Position numbers and translations under genes: made by a program. The notes beneath the pieces are model-generated. The model saw nothing but the letters and a program-made list of their open reading frames with translations. It was not told where the DNA came from and did not search any database. A stretch of DNA of 21,024 bases from positions 1-21,024 of the forward strand of contig JAYMSP010003114.1 in the NCBI GenBank assembly GCA_036897095.1, in the 5' to 3' direction. This DNA comes from Plantago elongata (Eukaryota; Streptophyta; Magnoliopsida; Lamiales; Plantaginaceae). This document shows positions 8,912 through 18,878 of this stretch, in pieces. Numbering within the stretch: the first letter of the stretch is position 1; each line of letters opens with the position of its first letter.

Positions 8912-9843
8912 GGAAAAAAATTCATAAATGATACCTAAGTTGTACCATTTTACATTTTGGTATCTTTGTTTGACGCAATACAATTTGTATACTTTTTATT
9001 AACTTCCTGTCAAATTTACTACTCCGTTACTCAGAATTGACGGCTCCGTCATTTTTGACCGAATTACAACGAATTGGTCCAAAATTCCGTCACTAAAATG
9101 TGGACCGAATTATTTATTTTTCTTTTAAAGTGTATTTTAATTTAGAATGTTTTAAATAACATCGTAAAATACAAATTCAACTTTAATGGCCATCTCTGTC
9201 TATTAGAATGCCCATACAAATTTAAACTACAATATAATTTTGAAGTTTAGTTGAATGGTGATAAATTTAACTCACTTTCTAACAATGATCTATTTTTTAT
9301 TGTAAACATTTACATATCTCTTTATTTATATTATTACAACACTCATTAGATCCCTTAAAAATTCAAATATATCACTTATTTTAAGTGTTTCTTTGTTTTA
9401 TATATATTACTCGTACCATTAGACACCCATTAAATAAGTGATATACATTTACATTCAACTAGTCAATAATTTTAAATTCTACTACGGATTAACTTAAACT
9501 TAAAGCAAATAAGATGTTCGCTTCAATTTGGAGAAATTTGATTTTGGGCATTCTAATTGACAGAGATGACTGAATTTATCTTTTACAATATTATTTAAAA
9601 TATTTTAAATTAAAATACATTAAAAAAAATAAAAATTCGATCAAAATTTTAATGATCAATTTTTGGACCAATTCGTTGTAATTTGCCTTAATACGGTCAA
9701 AATTGATGGAACCGTCAATTCCGACTAACGGAGTAGAAAAATTGAACGGAAAGTTAACGAAATATATAAAAATTATACTGTGTCAAATAAATGTACCAAC
9801 CGTAAAATGGTACAACTTAAGATACTTTCATGGATTTTTCCCC
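8912..9843. mobile_element. Non-autonomous fold-back Mutator-like element, 932 bp
   Basis: The two ends are long inverted repeats of about 300 bp. Left GGAAAAAAATTCAT pairs with right (reverse complement) GGGGAAAAATCCAT. Further in, 'aagttgtaccattttac', 'tactccgtta', 'ttacaacgaattggtccaaa', 'gtattttaattta' and 'tctctgtc...ttagaatgccca' recur in the same order on both arms (8934-9216 against 9546-9819). The centre (9225-9530) is AT-rich and holds a smaller inverted pair, atatcactta/taagtgatat. No transposase is encoded. With the 9-bp duplications this fits a TIR-type MULE MITE. The arms have drifted to roughly 80 percent identity by eye, so the insertion is not recent. Confidence 0.8.
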
Positions 9844-9852
9844 GGTTCAAAG
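9844..9852 (+). repeat. Right 9-bp target-site duplication
   Basis: GGTTCAAAG is the partner of GGTTAAAAG at 8902-8910 and lies directly after the ...TTTTTCCCC end of the element. Confidence 0.65.
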
Positions 9853-9973
9853 CTACAGAGAAACAAGCATGTTTGGAGTCTGTATACGGGAAGATACCTA
9901 TTCTAGCTAGTATGCAGCTCGTAGAAACACAGATGGATGTAAGTGATAAAAACATTCACACATTGCCAACAAC

Positions 9974-11592
9974 TCACATATTGCGGAAAATAGTGACATC
10001 CCATGTCCATTTGTTGCTCTTGTTCACTTCAAATACGCAGACATCACCTACTTTGAGCTTGTTGTCCCTCACAAAATATATCCAACCGGCACTGATGTAT
10101 GAATTGCTCTCTTTAAAGGGACACCACACTTGCCAGAATTTCCCATTCGAAAGTCGAAGCCTTACTGCATTGTTCTTATTTTTCTTCAGGTAATTCCACG
10201 AGATACACCTTGGTATACCCTGTCAAGAGAAATGGAACATATATCACTGAAAGTAAACGAACAACATAGTCGAATATACCATGAGGGCCTGATTTTACCA
10301 TGCTATGTCGTATTTTAGAAGGATACATGAGAGATATGAAGGATCGCTCCATCTTTGTGTTTTTGGCTCTGAAATTTGCTGCTCTTTGATACACTATGCT
10401 TGCTTCCTTGTCAACTATCGGTTCTTGGGTGCAGTATCCTGCGAAGGAGAAATGAAAACAAAGAAGCATCAGCAGCAGCATTTGCAAAACCACCAACCAC
10501 CACAAACTCAGATTTTAAGCACTTCAAGGCATAAAAGATCAAACATCTCACTTTTGGTTTGAAAACGCGATGTTTGAGATGAAAGATTTTTAGCCCCCCT
10601 TACTCCAGGACCCTTCTGCTTCCTTCTCCTCACACCAACCCCTGTTTCACTATGTCGTTTGCGTTTCTTGTTACTCGAATCCTCCCAACATTCAAGAGAA
10701 GTATCTAATTCTGATCCATGGTTCTCATCATTAGTTGCCTCAGACGTATATTCTATCTCTATAGCAGACATATCGAATATGCAAACGTCGAAATGGGAAC
10801 CAAAGTCATACTGGAAGATAATCAAGTGACCAAAATCTATCGAGTAATACTCCATGAGTTCCGTCATTCCACTCTGCAGCCAGATTTCACCATCTGACCG
10901 GACCAGTCCAACTTCCCACTCTAATCCCTTAGGATCACTGATAGTAACACCTTCAGGCAGAGTTTCTCCATATCTCCGTGCAAAGTTAGCCGGGATTCTC
11001 TACAAATAATCATCAAATCGAACACATTATACTCACTAGCTAGAGCTGCGCAACAGACGGATTGGATAATATCTGATCCGTTTGACCCGATATATGCAGA
11101 TTTATTCTTTATTCAACGAATTTATCTGTTATTAGGTCCACTCTGAGTTGATCGGATAATGGATGGACATTTTTTTGTCATCAGTTTGACGCGATATGAA
11201 TACTATCAACACATTCAAATGGCATCTGAAGGGCTGATTGGAACACAAAACATGATATGCTATTTGAATGGGTATTTTTCAATTTAAATCTATTCTAAAT
11301 CGGCCCTTAAAATTTCCCCTCAAAATTCGTGTCTTACATTCTAATATCTTATGTAAAACACATTATATATTGTCTGATTCCTAGTCAAAATTTATGTAAA
11401 ACACATTCATAACCATGAGTGAAGTAAAACGAAAATTAATTATAACTAAAAGAAAAATGTTGTTAATTATTTTCTAGCCTAGATGAATTTAACTCAACTT
11501 ACTAGCCGGTAGTCATGAGGGTTCACTACAATCTTGAAAAACTTCGCCGCCCTTGGCTGGAAACGGACTTCCCGGCGACCCCTTTTAGCCAT
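9974..11592 (-). CDS. REM-type B3 transcription factor with two B3 domains
   Basis: B3 domains bind DNA; REM proteins are nuclear and often act in meristems and flowers. Four exons on the minus strand join in phase: 11592-11503, 10999-10552, 10438-10299 and 10219-9974, giving 924 nt and 307 aa ending in TGA. Introns are 503, 113 and 79 bp with GT/AG borders (donors GTAAGT, GTGAGA, GTAAAA). The start, MAKRGRREVRFQPRAAKFFK, leads into the first B3 domain (about residues 15-114: VVNPHDYRLRIPANFARRYG, EVGLVRSDGEIWLQSGM, FDVCIFDMSAIEIEY). An acidic linker follows, then a basic cluster (140-159, NKKRKRH...RRRKQK) that could be a nuclear localisation signal. The second B3 domain spans about 204-305 (SFISLMYPSKIRHSM, RLRLSNGKFWQVW, LKVGDVCVFEV, WDVTIF). 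No stop or shift was seen, so the gene looks intact. Its stop is 131 bp from the fold-back element, which probably supplies some 3' UTR. Confidence 0.88.
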
Positions 11593-11907
11593 ATCTTGGC
11601 CGGTAGAAGGATAGATTCCGGCGTTTATGGAAGACAAGTTCTTAATTATCTAATTAGACTAAATAAATTTTTTCAACTGCAACTAGCACTTTAACACAAA
11701 GCATATGCATGTGTATATCACCACGTGTTAATCCCATTACTTACATTTGTCCATCTAAACTATTTAATAATACAAACACTTAGGAATATGCAAAAAGCTC
11801 CATAAGTACTATTTTTAATGATGAATTACCTATATAAGTCACTAAATAACAACTCTTACAAATAAATATATTATTAAATAACTCTTAAATATAAGGTTTT
11901 TTTCATT
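11593..11907 (-). promoter_or_regulatory. Probable promoter and 5' UTR of the B3 gene
   Basis: This is AT-rich sequence upstream of the B3 start codon, with no coding content. A weak TATA-like run on the minus strand (ATTTATTTAG near 11660) is the only core-promoter candidate, and I do not rely on it. About 315 bp separate the start codon from the next element, so the element may sit inside the promoter. Confidence 0.35.
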
Positions 11908-12095
11908 TTTTAGGCCCTAAATCAACAATTGACCGGACAAAACTACCCGTACAAATTATTATCGCGTCTATTCAACTGCCATTTCGATCATTCAAAATTC
12001 AATTTTCCTCTCTCCGCAAATCTTCTTCAACAAGTTTTCTCCCGATTCTTCAACAAGATTTAGATTCTTCTCTTTAATGTTTTCCGGTCTAAAAA

Positions 12096-12203
12096 ATGAC
12101 GAGATCAAGTAAATCCGCTGGAAACAAGAAAGAATCAAAGCCGAAAATCTCCAAAAATGCTGCAAAAAAAGGAAGAAACGAAACCGAAAATTCTCAAATC
12201 TGA
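12096..12203 (+). pseudogene. Fossil Lys-rich first exon
   Basis: ATG at 12096 opens a 35-codon frame, MTRSSKSAGNKKESKPKISK..., ending at TGA 12201-12203. A run of seven A near 12165 is where the frame probably slipped: one frame over, the sequence continues as another Lys-rich stretch that repeats the pattern, KEETKPKILKSEKGTK. The basic composition suggests a nuclear or chromatin-binding N-terminus, but I do not recognise the family. It is followed by minisatellite, in the place of an intron. Confidence 0.4.
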
Positions 12204-12239
12204 GAAAGGCACGAAATTAATCCATTTTTCTGTATAATT

Positions 12240-13700
12240 TTGGTTAGTTTCATGTTCAATGAGTGTTACACTCACATGCATGTGTGTTTCAGATCCAATA
12301 TCACTCGAATTTAGTTAGTTTCATGTTAAACATGTGTTTTCCTAGTTTCAGATCCAGTAAAACTCGATTTTAGTTATTTTCATGTTAAACATCTGTTTGC
12401 TAGTTTAAGATCCATAGATGTCATACTGGTTTCATGAATGGTGAGTATACTAGTTTCATGACTTCTATTATGTTGATTTCATGACTTATGTTATGCTAGT
12501 TTCATGACTTTTATTATGCTGCTGGTTTCATGACTTCTATTATGTTGCTGGTTTCATGGACTCAAAATCTAGTTTCATGGTGATTAAAGCTAGTTCCATG
12601 ATGATTAATGATAGTTTCAGGTTTATAAAGCTAGTTTCATGATGATAAATGATAGTTTCAGATTTATTGAGCTAGTTTCATAATGATAAATGCTAGTTTC
12701 ATGACGATTAATGATAGTTTCAGGTTCATGAAGCTAGTTTCTTGATGATTAAAGCTAGTTTCATGATGGTTAATGATAGTTTCAGGTTCATTGAGATAGT
12801 TTCAGGACTTCTATTATACTGCTGGTTTCATGACTTACGTTATACTAATTTCTTGACTTATGTTTTACTAGTCTCATGGGCATTTGACTATTTACATGTA
12901 TTTATTTCAGGAAAATAAAAAGCCACGGAGACAACATTCAACCGTGGAGATTTGAAGGGATGCTTAGAGTATCTAAAAACTCTACCACTTTCAAAACATG
13001 TAACCGGCCTCGACAAAACACCATTCTAGGTGTTATTTCAAAAGCTAATCAATGACGAGGTGGACTTCCTGTTCTTCATGAAGAATATGGCAGATCTGAA
13101 ACTAGTTTCATGTTGGACTGATATGTATATTTTGGTCAATATCAGAAATGTATGAATACTCTGTTTTATGGTAGTTTCAGAAAGGTATGAACACTCTGTT
13201 TTATGGTAGTTTCAAGTGCCTTTATTCTAGTTTAAATATCATTTGTATTAGTTTTTCATTTCCAAAAAGCTAGTTTCATGACCACACAAGCTAGTTTCAT
13301 TGACTAAAAAGGTATTTTCATGATGATTAAAGCTAGTTTCAGATTCATTTAGCTAGTTTCATGATGATTAAAGCTAGTTTCATGATGATTAATGATAGTT
13401 TCAGGTTCATTGAGCTAGTTTCATGAGGATTACAACTAGTTTCATGATGATAAATGCTAGTTTCATGGTTCTAAATCTCTAGAAGGGAACGGTGAACCCT
13501 AAGAGAAATCATTGAACCCTAATTAAGCGTTTGTAATAGTTTCAGCATAGAAAGTTCTAGTTTCATGTTCATTGAGCTAGTTTCATGATGATTAACAATA
13601 GTTTCAGGATCATTGAGCAAGTTTCATGATGATTAAAACTAGTTTCATGACGATTAAAGCTAGTTTCAGATCCACCAACAATATCTATCCCTACCAGCAA
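12240..13700 (+). repeat. Minisatellite of ~20-21-bp units built on TAGTTTCA
   Basis: By hand count TAGTTTCA occurs about 34 times, all in the same orientation, in two blocks (12240-12870 and 13090-13700) either side of a fossil exon. The commonest units are tagtttcatgatgattaaa(gc), the same with taatga, and tagtttcaggttcattgag(c), all 20 or 21 bp. They alternate in a higher-order pattern, most regularly at 12590-12800 and 13320-13460. Many units end in TTTCAG, the form of a plant 3' splice site. Further from the centre of each block the spacing becomes irregular. Confidence 0.85.
12911..13102 (+). pseudogene. Fossil internal exon between two minisatellite blocks
   Basis: After an acceptor-like TTTATTTCAG the plus strand reads TTFNRGDLKGCLEYLKTLPL and KHVTGLDKTPF, then TAG at 13027-13029, then VLFQKLINDEVDFLFFMKNMADLKL. 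A single G-to-A change would turn a Trp codon into this stop, so the frame looks like a coding exon that has died. The pattern is reminiscent of plant proteins carried by Ulp1-type Mutator-like elements, but I cannot name the family with confidence. The exon runs straight into the second minisatellite block. Confidence 0.45.
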
Positions 13701-14288
13701 CACTGAAACTAGTTTCAGATCCACCAACCCTATTATCAGATCCACCAACCCTACTATCAGCGTGTTTAGAACCACTACCCTCTCAAAAAATACATTTTCT
13801 TACCACGACGAACATCAACATCCAAGCAATCATTTTCACCAACCACAAATATCCATATCCACAAACTTCAATCCATAAAGTTTTCACATCCCAACCATAT
13901 TATTCAAGTCGTCATCAGTAAAAATCAAATTCTAACACCATAAAAAAACCTCGTCGAATCCAAATCATTCAATCGAAACTTTGAAACTGCAATTTCCAAC
14001 AAATCAGAAAAGGTAAAATAAGATCCAATACCAATAGCATGACTGAGACCATTATAAATTAATGAAACCATGAAATCCATACTTCTGGTACGAAGATGAA
14101 GCAAAATTGAAAGAAAAATCACTGAACAAACGAGAGAAGAAAACAGAGAGAAGAAAAAACGAGATAGAAAAATTGATGATGGAATGTCCATATGTACGGA
14201 ATAATAATTGGCGTGAGCTATAAGTAAATGGAAAAGCAGCAAGGGGTATTTCGGAAAAATTAACTACGAAAATTAGGGCTAAAAATTA

Positions 14289-15107
14289 GATTGGCCATAA
14301 TTGTATTTGTTGTTTTTAAGCAGGTTTTAAATGTAAGACCATCATGTAAAGTGTCCCTTTTATGTACTTTTCTTTTCGTAATAATAAGATCCATAATGCA
14401 TTCTTGATGTCTAAATTGTAGACCGGTACGTATATACACATGTACATTAGAGAATGTTAAAGCGATTATATTTATTAAATATCAAAAAACAATAAAGGTG
14501 ATCATTATACAAACTCAGCCAGGGCCGGACTAAGAATTTAAATTTTGGTGAATTTAAAATAAATATTTTTACGTGTTTTTAACCAAGTTAATGTGATTAT
14601 GATAGGCTGAAGACACTCCCTCAGTCACTGGTTTTAATCAATTTGGCCATCCTTGCTTAATAACTCTGCTGCATTCTTCTTACTTAAAATTGAATAACCT
14701 GCAAATAAACCAACATGTCCTGGGTTGTGTCTGTTACAGCTTTGCAAAATTTCCGTGGGTTGGTTTCTCAAAAGTTAAAACTTTTTGCTTAATTGTCACA
14801 TACTTTGATTAATGTTCACACAAGTTGGTTTTAATTTGGCTGCTCTTAATTTGATGACCCGTTTGTTCCGCCAAGTTGCGTAGAATCTCAGTTACCCCTT
14901 GAACCAAACAAGTGATCCTAATCTAAGTACTCATGCACACACACACATCTTACACAAGAGTCCTTCTACTAACTCAATGGCTAGCGTAATTCTTCAAAGG
15001 CTATTCCGTGACTATTCACATAAATCGAAATCCATACTCAATGGGGCACTAACATGAATCCCTGGTGTCGACCCGTAGAATTATTACTTAGTTTAGGTTA
15101 CAGTTAA
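14289..15107. other. Non-coding, nothing recognised
   Basis: AT-rich sequence without a supportable reading frame. A short CA run (acacacaca near 14940) is the only simple repeat. I see no RNA gene or transposon end. Confidence 0.5.
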
Positions 15108-15112
15108 GTTAT
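15108..15112 (+). repeat. Left 5-bp target-site duplication of the solo LTR
   Basis: GTTAT directly before the TG end of the LTR; it is repeated exactly at 15452-15456. Confidence 0.75.
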
Positions 15113-15451
15113 TGTAACGACCCGGACTCCTAATTGGTCCGAGTCCGAGCTCTAATCGGTCCGAACACCGATCCTTTGGGCCGGAATGGTTACTTATGGG
15201 CAACTCTTCGGGTGATATGATGGTCCCATTGTACAAAAACAAGTCCTTTCATATGCACTTTGTCCTCAATCGTGTGCGAACCGGGAGACTTCCCAGTTGG
15301 TCAACTCATCATATGATTGTTCCAAAGCACACTCAACTTTGAAGTTCTCTTAAGTAGATTCTCGAAAAGAAATGTGCACTTTGTTAATATGAATATCATT
15401 CTCAATCGTTTTAAGCTCTATAAATCTGACTTGAAATTTTAAGGCGTTACA
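15113..15451 (+). mobile_element. Solo LTR, 339 bp
   Basis: It starts TGTAACGACCCGG and ends AAGGCGTTACA, so it has TG...CA termini with a 7-bp inverted repeat (TGTAACG/CGTTACA). It is flanked by identical 5-bp duplications. Nothing like a primer-binding site, gag or pol follows; unrelated AT-rich DNA continues at once. The inner words (ttggtccgagtccgagctcta, ggagacttcccagttggtca, ctttgttaatatgaatatcattctcaatcg) are of a kind I associate with a common plant Ty3-type LTR family, but the family name cannot be fixed here. The arrangement is what unequal recombination between two LTRs leaves behind. Confidence 0.82.
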
Positions 15452-15456
15452 GTTAT
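15452..15456 (+). repeat. Right 5-bp target-site duplication of the solo LTR
   Basis: GTTAT directly after the CA end of the LTR, identical to 15108-15112. Confidence 0.75.
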
Positions 15457-16808
15457 AGTAACGCACAAAATCTCAACTTCAATCTTGAAATTTTGAAGAT
15501 TTTGTTAACATCATCATCATTTACACTTTCAATCTACGTAACACAATGTATCAACGACTCTTAAGTAGAAAATCCAGTCAAAAGCAAGATATAACATGAC
15601 ATAATTGTTGTCACAATGCACATATAAAATGGGATGTGCTAATACTCAGTAGGATCCAACTGAATTTGATGTTGTCGTCTTGTCTAGCTTGCTGTGGTGT
15701 ACTCAACCAAGAATATATTCCAGAAAAATCGATCAAACGTTAGTGATATATATAATTGGATACGTCCAGGTCAATACCTTATCATCAACATATTGTAAGG
15801 CAGCTAATAAACCATTTGAAACATTTCACTTGATTGAAGTAATCACTGACCCATTATGTCTCCAGTGATACGTTATGTGCATTAGGACAACAAGTACATA
15901 ATGGTATCTAGTTGGTATATAGTGGAACTTAAATTATCTAATCCTTCTCCTCATCATGTTTAGAGGTACATAGATGAGAAGTCAAATGCTAAACCAAAGA
16001 TGAATGTTCCCCAACCTATAGCCAACAAACTCAGAACTTCCGTAGTTTAAATCTTCTTGCTATCAGTTATGTTGAACAAACAAGGTCAAAGTCAAGAATA
16101 TACCATAGAAAGGGAGCAACTTCCTTCTAAATACGTCATGTGTGCTTAATAGACGAGAGAACACAAAATATAGTATAAGCCCTTCAACTATTAGGGGCGG
16201 TTCTACCTGTATAGGTACCGTTTATTCAACACGGATTGGTTCTCGATCTATTTTAACTTGTCTACCGAAAAATCAACCAAGCTGTCGATGCTCTCTCAAA
16301 GTTTGTAAGTGGTGCCCTAATTAAAAGTTCACTCAAGACTTAAAGTTCTGGTGTTGCTAGTAACACGATTTACATTTGATCTTGTTGGTCAAGATCTGTC
16401 TTCTTTCTTTTGTCTTGTTATATTTATTTCGAACTCGATTTGTAATGTTGATGTCTTATATACTTTTAATGTAAGTTTTAATTTTTAAAAAACAATCAGA
16501 AAAATTTGTAAATAGTGTTTCTTAACGATTGAAACTCACATAATCTTTCATAACTTGTGGATTTTTAGCGCCTAACCGGGGAGGAGGAAAGGGGCACGGA
16601 AGTGCCAGTTGTGATAAATTATTGTGCAAAAATTATTTAAACCAATAATTAAAACTTTGTTTTTATGCAATCTGATTTTTGTAAGTGGAAGTGGGGCCTA
16701 GTGGGGAGTTTGATGGTGATGATCTAGGGAGCACTGCACGCAAATTTATGCCCCATAGTTGGCTCAAAGGTCGACCAATCCCAATCAGGACCATGCCTCA
16801 AAGTACCC
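15457..16808. other. Non-coding, then the promoter of the DVL gene
   Basis: No reading frame here can be supported. The last ~250 bp are less AT-rich and hold possible elements: GTGGGGCC near 16692, resembling a TCP-factor site, and two CCAAT words near 16777-16785 (ccaatcccaatc). They are suggestive only. Confidence 0.4.
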
Positions 16809-16814
16809 TATAAG
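16809..16814 (+). promoter_or_regulatory. TATA box of the DVL gene
   Basis: CCCTATAAGAACCCC lies 141 bp before the start codon. A C/A-rich leader without upstream coding features follows. The position fits a start of transcription near 16840. Confidence 0.6.
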
Positions 16815-16949
16815 AACCCCTCATTACCCCAACTCTTCATTCAAACTCATACTCACTAACCAAAATACCAAATTATTCTCTCTACTACACTCGAAAGAAA
16901 ATTCAAGGCTAGAATTTGTAACACTTCTTTTCTAGTCCAAATCAAGAAA

Positions 16950-17078
16950 ATGAAGATGAACAGTGGCATGAAGTTGAGGATTTCAAGCAGGGGACTTGGA
17001 GGAGTCCTAAAGGAACAAAGGGCCAGGCTTTATATCATCAAACGATGTGTCGTCATGCTCTTGTGCTACCATGATTGA
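16950..17078 (+). CDS. DVL/ROTUNDIFOLIA-family small peptide, 42 aa
   Basis: DVL/RTFL peptides are short plant proteins that limit polar cell proliferation and shape leaves, fruits and other organs when over-produced; known members sit at the plasma membrane. The C-terminal half here, [22 protein letters not shown] (residues 21-42), matches the conserved RTF domain: the EQRA-LYIIKR core, the conserved Cys at 33, the hydrophobic run and the second Cys at 39. In most members I recall, the residue after the second Cys is Trp; here it is Tyr. Residues 1-20 are basic and Gly/Ser-rich, as is common in the family. The ATG at 16950 has A at -3; in-frame Met codons at 3 and 7 are weaker alternatives. 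The single uninterrupted exon and the TATA box 141 bp upstream suit a working gene. No AATAAA was seen close downstream. Confidence 0.9.
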   Translation: MKMNSGMKLRISSRGLGGVLKEQRARLYIIKRCVVMLLCYHD

Positions 17079-18723
17079 AATAGGATCATCGATTCAGAAA
17101 TAGATTCATGGGTAGGGACTGATATCACCCTTCATGTTTCCAAATATCGTGTTTTCGATGTACCTTTTTCCCTTTATAAGGGATTGGTCACGAGTTGGAA
17201 GTTGAAACTACGTATAAAGGTTTTCCGCCTAAGAGATCACTCTTTACTTGGCGGATGAGGTCGATGAATTTTGCCACAACTTTTTGTTCTCGACTAGTTC
17301 GGAAAGTATAAGTAGTGATCATGGCCGAAGAATTCGGACTCCGACGATATAGAGAATTTTGTACAAGCTGGCCTTAAGGGCTATCTTGATCTTGTGTACA
17401 TGTAGTGGGGCTCAATTTTACTAAATGAAATGAAATATGTTATCACAATCTAGATTTGGAGTTTAGCTTCTTGTTTTCATCAATTTTCTTGTCCAATCAT
17501 TAATATGGTTGAGGTATTGAGGAAGACAAGAGCCTTAGAATTCAGTATAGCCACAAAAATTAATTTCTACATCAAATTCCTCAACTTTAATCTCCTGCTT
17601 TCAATAAAGATGAGGGGAAGATGCACGTACCCGCCCATTGAGGGCACATTCATACTCTACGCAATTGCAAACTGTTTAATTAAATCATTTTCGATGCACC
17701 GCGGTTACCATTATAGTATATGTGGATCGTCATATAGATAGATATGAATTTCAATCTATTTGAGTTACTATCATTTGCAGGTGTTTGAGAGTTTTGGAAT
17801 ATTATGAACACTACAAGTTTCAACTCATAGAAGTTATGTGTTAATTCTGCCAACGGAGAAAACATAATATTCATGAATTTTGCCAAAGCTAAATATGTAA
17901 TGACAACTCCAACTTGGATTTATTTTACAATGATTAATTTCAGACTTTGAAAAACTAATATTTATGATGTTTAGTAAATTTCACATATTTTATGGTGTAC
18001 TATTGGATATTGAGCCTATTTGTGAGTATCTAATTTTATCATCACTATAACACTATGGGTAGTATAGTATTGAACTTTTGATAAATATGCAATGAAGTTC
18101 CATTTTATGTATATGGTCTTTTATATATACCGAACACTTGGCTATCCGGTTATCAATGTAAAAGGACAACGACGGGAAAAGCAAACATAGTTAAGCACAA
18201 TTCGATTGGAATAATTGCATGTTACGTATGTACGTGTATCAATGAAATACTTAATAAATTAAAATGTATTTCTCCAACTTTTTCATAATAATAACTAGGA
18301 TGCAGGTTTGCTTGTCAAATAGGTGGTCCTGTTTATTCAGATCCATCACGGAATTCTACTATCATCTACATATTACGGACCATGTTAAATTTAAATTTGA
18401 ATGTGAAAAGAATAAAATATTATCAATAAGAATTACCTTCGAAAATCAGATCCTCGTAAAATTAATTTGACTGTATTATGTTAAATTAGATCAATCTAAT
18501 CCGATAAATTAAGATTCCTGTGTGTAGGACAGCATTTGTTGGTGTGATTGAACCCTTGGCACTTGGCAGCAGCCGTAAATCCGTAATCGATCTTGCTCAG
18601 TTCAGTTATCTACATTTTCAATGATTAATTAATGAGATATCTACGAATCCGAAAAAGAAGATTCGCTGCTAATCATTTGATATGATTCGTTATAAATTGG
18701 GTGCATATCCTTCGGGATACTGC
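17079..18723. other. Non-coding, nothing firm recognised
   Basis: The first ~330 bases are probably the DVL 3' UTR and flank. AT-rich DNA follows with no supportable gene. AATAAA at 17600-17605 is too far off to be assigned to DVL with confidence. Confidence 0.45.
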
Positions 18724-18878
18724 TATATATTCTTGGCTTCTTGGTCTGCTTTCTTGAAACTAAATCTGAAATTTATTATTCTTAGCTTAAATTATATATT
18801 CTTGGCTTCTTGGTCTGTTTTCTTGAAACTAAATCTAAAATTTATTATTCTTAGCTTAAATTATATATACTTGGCACA
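18724..18878. repeat. 69-bp tandem repeat, 2.2 copies
   Basis: The unit starting tatatattcttggcttctt at 18724 is repeated at 18793 with two or three substitutions, and a third copy starts at 18862 but fades after about 17 bases. Because 69 is a multiple of three, one plus-strand frame reads as a repeated 23-residue hydrophobic peptide (YIFLASWS-FLKLNLKFIILSLN). The AT-rich surroundings and lack of any gene context make that frame doubtful. Confidence 0.8.

Larger units (their letters stand above)
11908..14288. mobile_element. Putative 2.4-kb element with imperfect terminal inverted repeats
   Basis: The left end TTTTAGGCCCTAA...CCGGACAAAACTACCC (from 11908) resembles the reverse complement of the right end, TTTTTAGCCCTAA...TTTTTCCGAAATACCCC (from about 14288). 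The likeness continues weakly for some 100 bp (ttcaattttcctctctc near 11998; its counterpart near 14160-14180). Inside are fossil exons and a minisatellite. Inverted ends with 'ccgaaatacccc' words occur in Mutator-like elements that carry host-gene exons, but no target duplication was found and no transposase is present. The call is an inference. Confidence 0.4.

Noticed and set aside
9780..10193. 137-codon plus-strand frame across the fold-back element and B3 exon 4
   Set aside because: It straddles the element boundary and mirrors the second B3 domain coded on the minus strand.
10176..10505. 109-codon minus frame beginning with a hydrophobic, signal-peptide-like stretch
   Set aside because: The hydrophobic start is intron 2 of the B3 gene, and the middle is exon 3 read on into intron 3; splicing explains all of it.
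13569..13775. Minus-strand frame with repeated ETSFN-type units
   Set aside because: It is only the minisatellite translated, whose 21-bp period gives a seven-residue repeat.
13925..14242. 105-codon minus frame with hydrophobic stretches
   Set aside because: It lies in a pyrimidine-rich terminal region of the putative element and shows no domain or splice context.
16142..16324. 60-codon plus-strand frame
   Set aside because: No family features, near the length expected by chance, in AT-rich intergenic DNA.
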